Shown here: positions 4,526 to 5,515 of the stretch, piece after piece
Layout of the letters: each line of letters begins with the position of its first letter
How positions within the stretch are numbered: the first letter of the stretch is position 1
Assembly (NCBI GenBank): GCA_913030785.1
Contig: CAJWER010000204.1
Coordinates: forward strand, 1 to 5,515
Direction: 5' to 3'
DNA length: 5,515 nt
Source of the DNA: an uncultured Chloroflexota bacterium
Lineage (GTDB): Bacteria > Chloroflexota > Dehalococcoidia > Lucifugimonadales > CAJWER01
Notes under the pieces: model-generated
Told to the model about the DNA's origin: nothing
The model's input: the letters and a program-made list of their open reading frames with translations, nothing else
Databases searched by the model: none
Translations under genes and position numbers: made by a program

Positions 4526-5281
4526 GTGCGTCTGGAGAACAAAGTGGCTCTCATGTGCGGCGTCGGGCTTGGGATGGGGAGGGCTTCCGCGCTGCTGTTT
4601 GCACAGGAAGGCGCGAAGATCGCGATAACGGCACGCCGCGACGAGCACATAAACGAGATCGCCTCTCGCATTCAGCACCAGGGCGGAGACGCTACCTCGT
4701 TGCCTGCGGATATGTCCGCGAAAGTGGAGGCGGACGCGGTTGTAGAAGCGACCGTCGAGAGATACGGCCGCCTCGACATACTCTACTGTGGGGCAGGGGG
4801 CTTCTTCGAACCGGCGCGCGACTTCTCGGATATCGACCAAGCCTACTGGAGGGAGGCCATTGGAAACACCCTCGACAGCCTATACAACCTGGCCCAGGCC
4901 GCACGGCCGGTTATGGCCTCCCAGGGCGGCGGCGCGATCGTGGCAATCACCGCCAGCTTCAGCGTGCGGCAGGAAGGCAACCCGGCATATGGAGCGGCGA
5001 AAGGTGGGATCATTGGCCTCTCGCAAAACCTGGCGCGGGAGTTCTACGCCGACAACATCCGGGTCAACGCGATAGGCGCCGGCCTCTTTCGGGGAAAGTT
5101 GGCGGATGGGCCTTTGAACCCGGCTCAGCCCACCTTGTCCCGTACAGGACACCCCGAGGACATCGCCTACGCGGCTTTGTACCTGGTAAGCGACGAGGCG
5201 GGTTGGGTCACCGGGCAGGTGCTAAACGTGGACGGCGGAGTCGACACAGGGAGTCGGCCGCTATGGGAGTTCGAAAAGTGA
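4526..5281 (+). CDS. Short-chain dehydrogenase/reductase (SDR), classical type (251 aa)
   Basis: This is an NAD(P)-dependent oxidoreductase of the classical SDR family with typical length and a cytoplasmic Rossmann fold. The cofactor glycine motif is CGVGLGMG (11-18), where Cys replaces the usual Thr of TGxxxGxG. The usual NNAG is replaced by YCGAGG (about 87-92). The catalytic pair is intact as YGAAK (Y155, K159), with S144 the likely catalytic Ser in ITASFS. The end VTGQVLNVDGG (228-238) is the standard C-terminal motif. ARR at 36-38, at the end of strand 2, would favour NADP(H), but this is inference. I chose GTG 4526 because AGGAGGTGA (4512-4520) lies five bases upstream and the family starts with xLxxKVAL. 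GTG 4517 lies inside that ribosome binding site. The substrate is unknown, and the SDR has no intact pathway partner in the window. Confidence 0.93.
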   Translation: MRLENKVALMCGVGLGMGRASALLFAQEGAKIAITARRDEHINEIASRIQHQGGDATSLPADMSAKVEADAVVEATVERYGRLDILYCGAGGFFEPARDFSDIDQAYWREAIGNTLDSLYNLAQAARPVMASQGGGAIVAITASFSVRQEGNPAYGAAKGGIIGLSQNLAREFYADNIRVNAIGAGLFRGKLADGPLNPAQPTLSRTGHPEDIAYAALYLVSDEAGWVTGQVLNVDGGVDTGSRPLWEFEK

Positions 5282-5373
5282 TGGCACAGGCTGCGAATGC
5301 AGCCGGCGTTCGACACCTCAACCAATCAAGTGCTGCAATGAGATTGCGTAGCAGACGGGCGGCTAGGCCGTAA
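5281..5373 (+). CDS. Possible 30-aa ORF coupled to the SDR stop
   Basis: ATG 5281-5283 overlaps the SDR stop as TGATG, an arrangement that allows reinitiation. The product (starts MAQAANAAGV, ends with an Arg-rich RLRSRRAARP) matches nothing I know. It ends at TAA 5371-5373, right at the edge of element R5. It may be a chance frame or the remnant of a lost downstream gene. Confidence 0.2.
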   Translation: MAQAANAAGVRHLNQSSAAMRLRSRRAARP

Positions 5374-5419
5374 TCCCCCTAGGCTATACTGCCCCCAGAG
5401 GCAGGCTCATGCGGGGTGC
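5374..5419 (+). promoter_or_regulatory. Element R5: best-preserved dispersed promoter-like repeat
   Basis: CCCCCTAGGCTATACTGCC with TATACT at 5385-5390 is followed by CCCAGAGGCAG, forming a perfect CTGCC/GGCAG stem with a six-base loop, and then GCTCATGCGGGGTG as in R1. The ATG at 5409 lies 18 bases after TATACT and opens a 21-codon frame that ends in the operator-like region. If TATACT is a -10 box, transcription would start at about 5397. The next gene appears to start at 5476. Confidence 0.6.
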
Positions 5420-5440
5420 TGGGTGGCCCGTAGCCTACCC

Positions 5441-5475
5441 GTTAAGCCTTAACCACCGGCGTGTTAAGCCTTAAC
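5441..5475. promoter_or_regulatory. Two identical 13-bp palindromes, candidate tandem operator
   Basis: GTTAAGCCTTAAC occurs at 5441-5453 and again at 5463-5475. Each is a perfect inverted repeat (GTTAAG-C-CTTAAC). The centres are 22 bp apart, about two helical turns, so two dimers would sit on the same DNA face. The second site ends one base before the ATG at 5476 and lies downstream of the R5 promoter-like box. This is the typical layout of a repressor operator. The regulator is not in the window. Confidence 0.65.
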
Positions 5476-5515
5476 ATGGCCACCGCCGTTACCGACCTCA
5501 TCCTCCTCGGCCCCG
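5476..5515 (+). CDS. Start of an unidentified gene, cut by the right window edge
   Basis: ATG 5476 opens a frame (MATAVTDLILLGP) that continues past the window edge with GC-rich third positions typical of coding DNA here. GTG 5461 is an in-frame alternative. Neither has a visible Shine-Dalgarno, because the 13-bp palindrome abuts the ATG, so translation might be leaderless or start elsewhere. The product cannot be identified from 13 residues. Confidence 0.35.
   Translation, partial: MATAVTDLILLGP

Noticed and set aside
4555..5373. Plus-strand frame of 272 codons overlapping the SDR
   Set aside because: It is an alternative frame of the SDR gene with Arg/Gly-rich shadow composition. The SDR frame has all family motifs and a perfect ribosome binding site.

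Overview
This looks like chromosomal DNA from a free-living bacterium. The AGGAGG-type ribosome binding sites, the LAGC lipoboxes followed by a Thr/Ala/Pro-rich linker, the DinB-type protein, the DUF429-type remnant and the small zinc-ribbon membrane proteins together suggest a Chloroflexota-like (SAR202/Dehalococcoidia-like) lineage. That placement is inference; there is no rRNA or marker gene here. No complete defence system, CRISPR array, transposase, tRNA or rRNA is visible.

Layout, all confident genes on the plus strand. 1-119: possible 3' end of a gene cut by the window edge. 118-256: a 58-base repeat (element A) followed by a dispersed promoter-like element (R1), leading directly into a short zinc-ribbon gene (258-395) whose membrane half appears lost. 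520-1383: a complete secreted lipoprotein of unknown function. 1436-1591: a second lipoprotein start that runs out just after its lipobox, at a 20-bp perfect palindrome. It continues out of frame into a 50-codon shard of a SAM-dependent methyltransferase (about 1531-1680). 1684-1843: a non-coding stretch with an 8-bp inverted repeat and a perfect 28-bp palindrome, upstream of a DinB-superfamily protein (1844-2323). 2481-2900: C-terminal part of a DUF429/RNase H-like protein. 2949-2990: element R2. 3106-3704: a cupredoxin-like lipoprotein split by a frameshift and lacking the usual copper Cys and His. 3742-4046: element R3, a hairpin leader and a second zinc-ribbon gene with one membrane segment. 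4047-4525: about 480 bases with no firm gene, holding the second copy of element A, element R4, an 8-bp tandem duplication and weak ORF remnants. 4526-5281: a complete short-chain dehydrogenase/reductase. 5374-5515: element R5, two identical 13-bp palindromes 22 bp apart, and the start of another gene.

The intact genes (lipoprotein, DinB-like protein, SDR) do not form an obvious shared pathway. The window reads as a fluid intergenic-rich region in which gene fragments have been joined and eroded. The most striking structure is the family of five dispersed R elements. They have a C-rich run, a TATACT box, a CTGCC/GGCAG stem and a conserved ATG at fixed spacing. Two of them lie upstream of zinc-ribbon genes, and two share the flanking element A.
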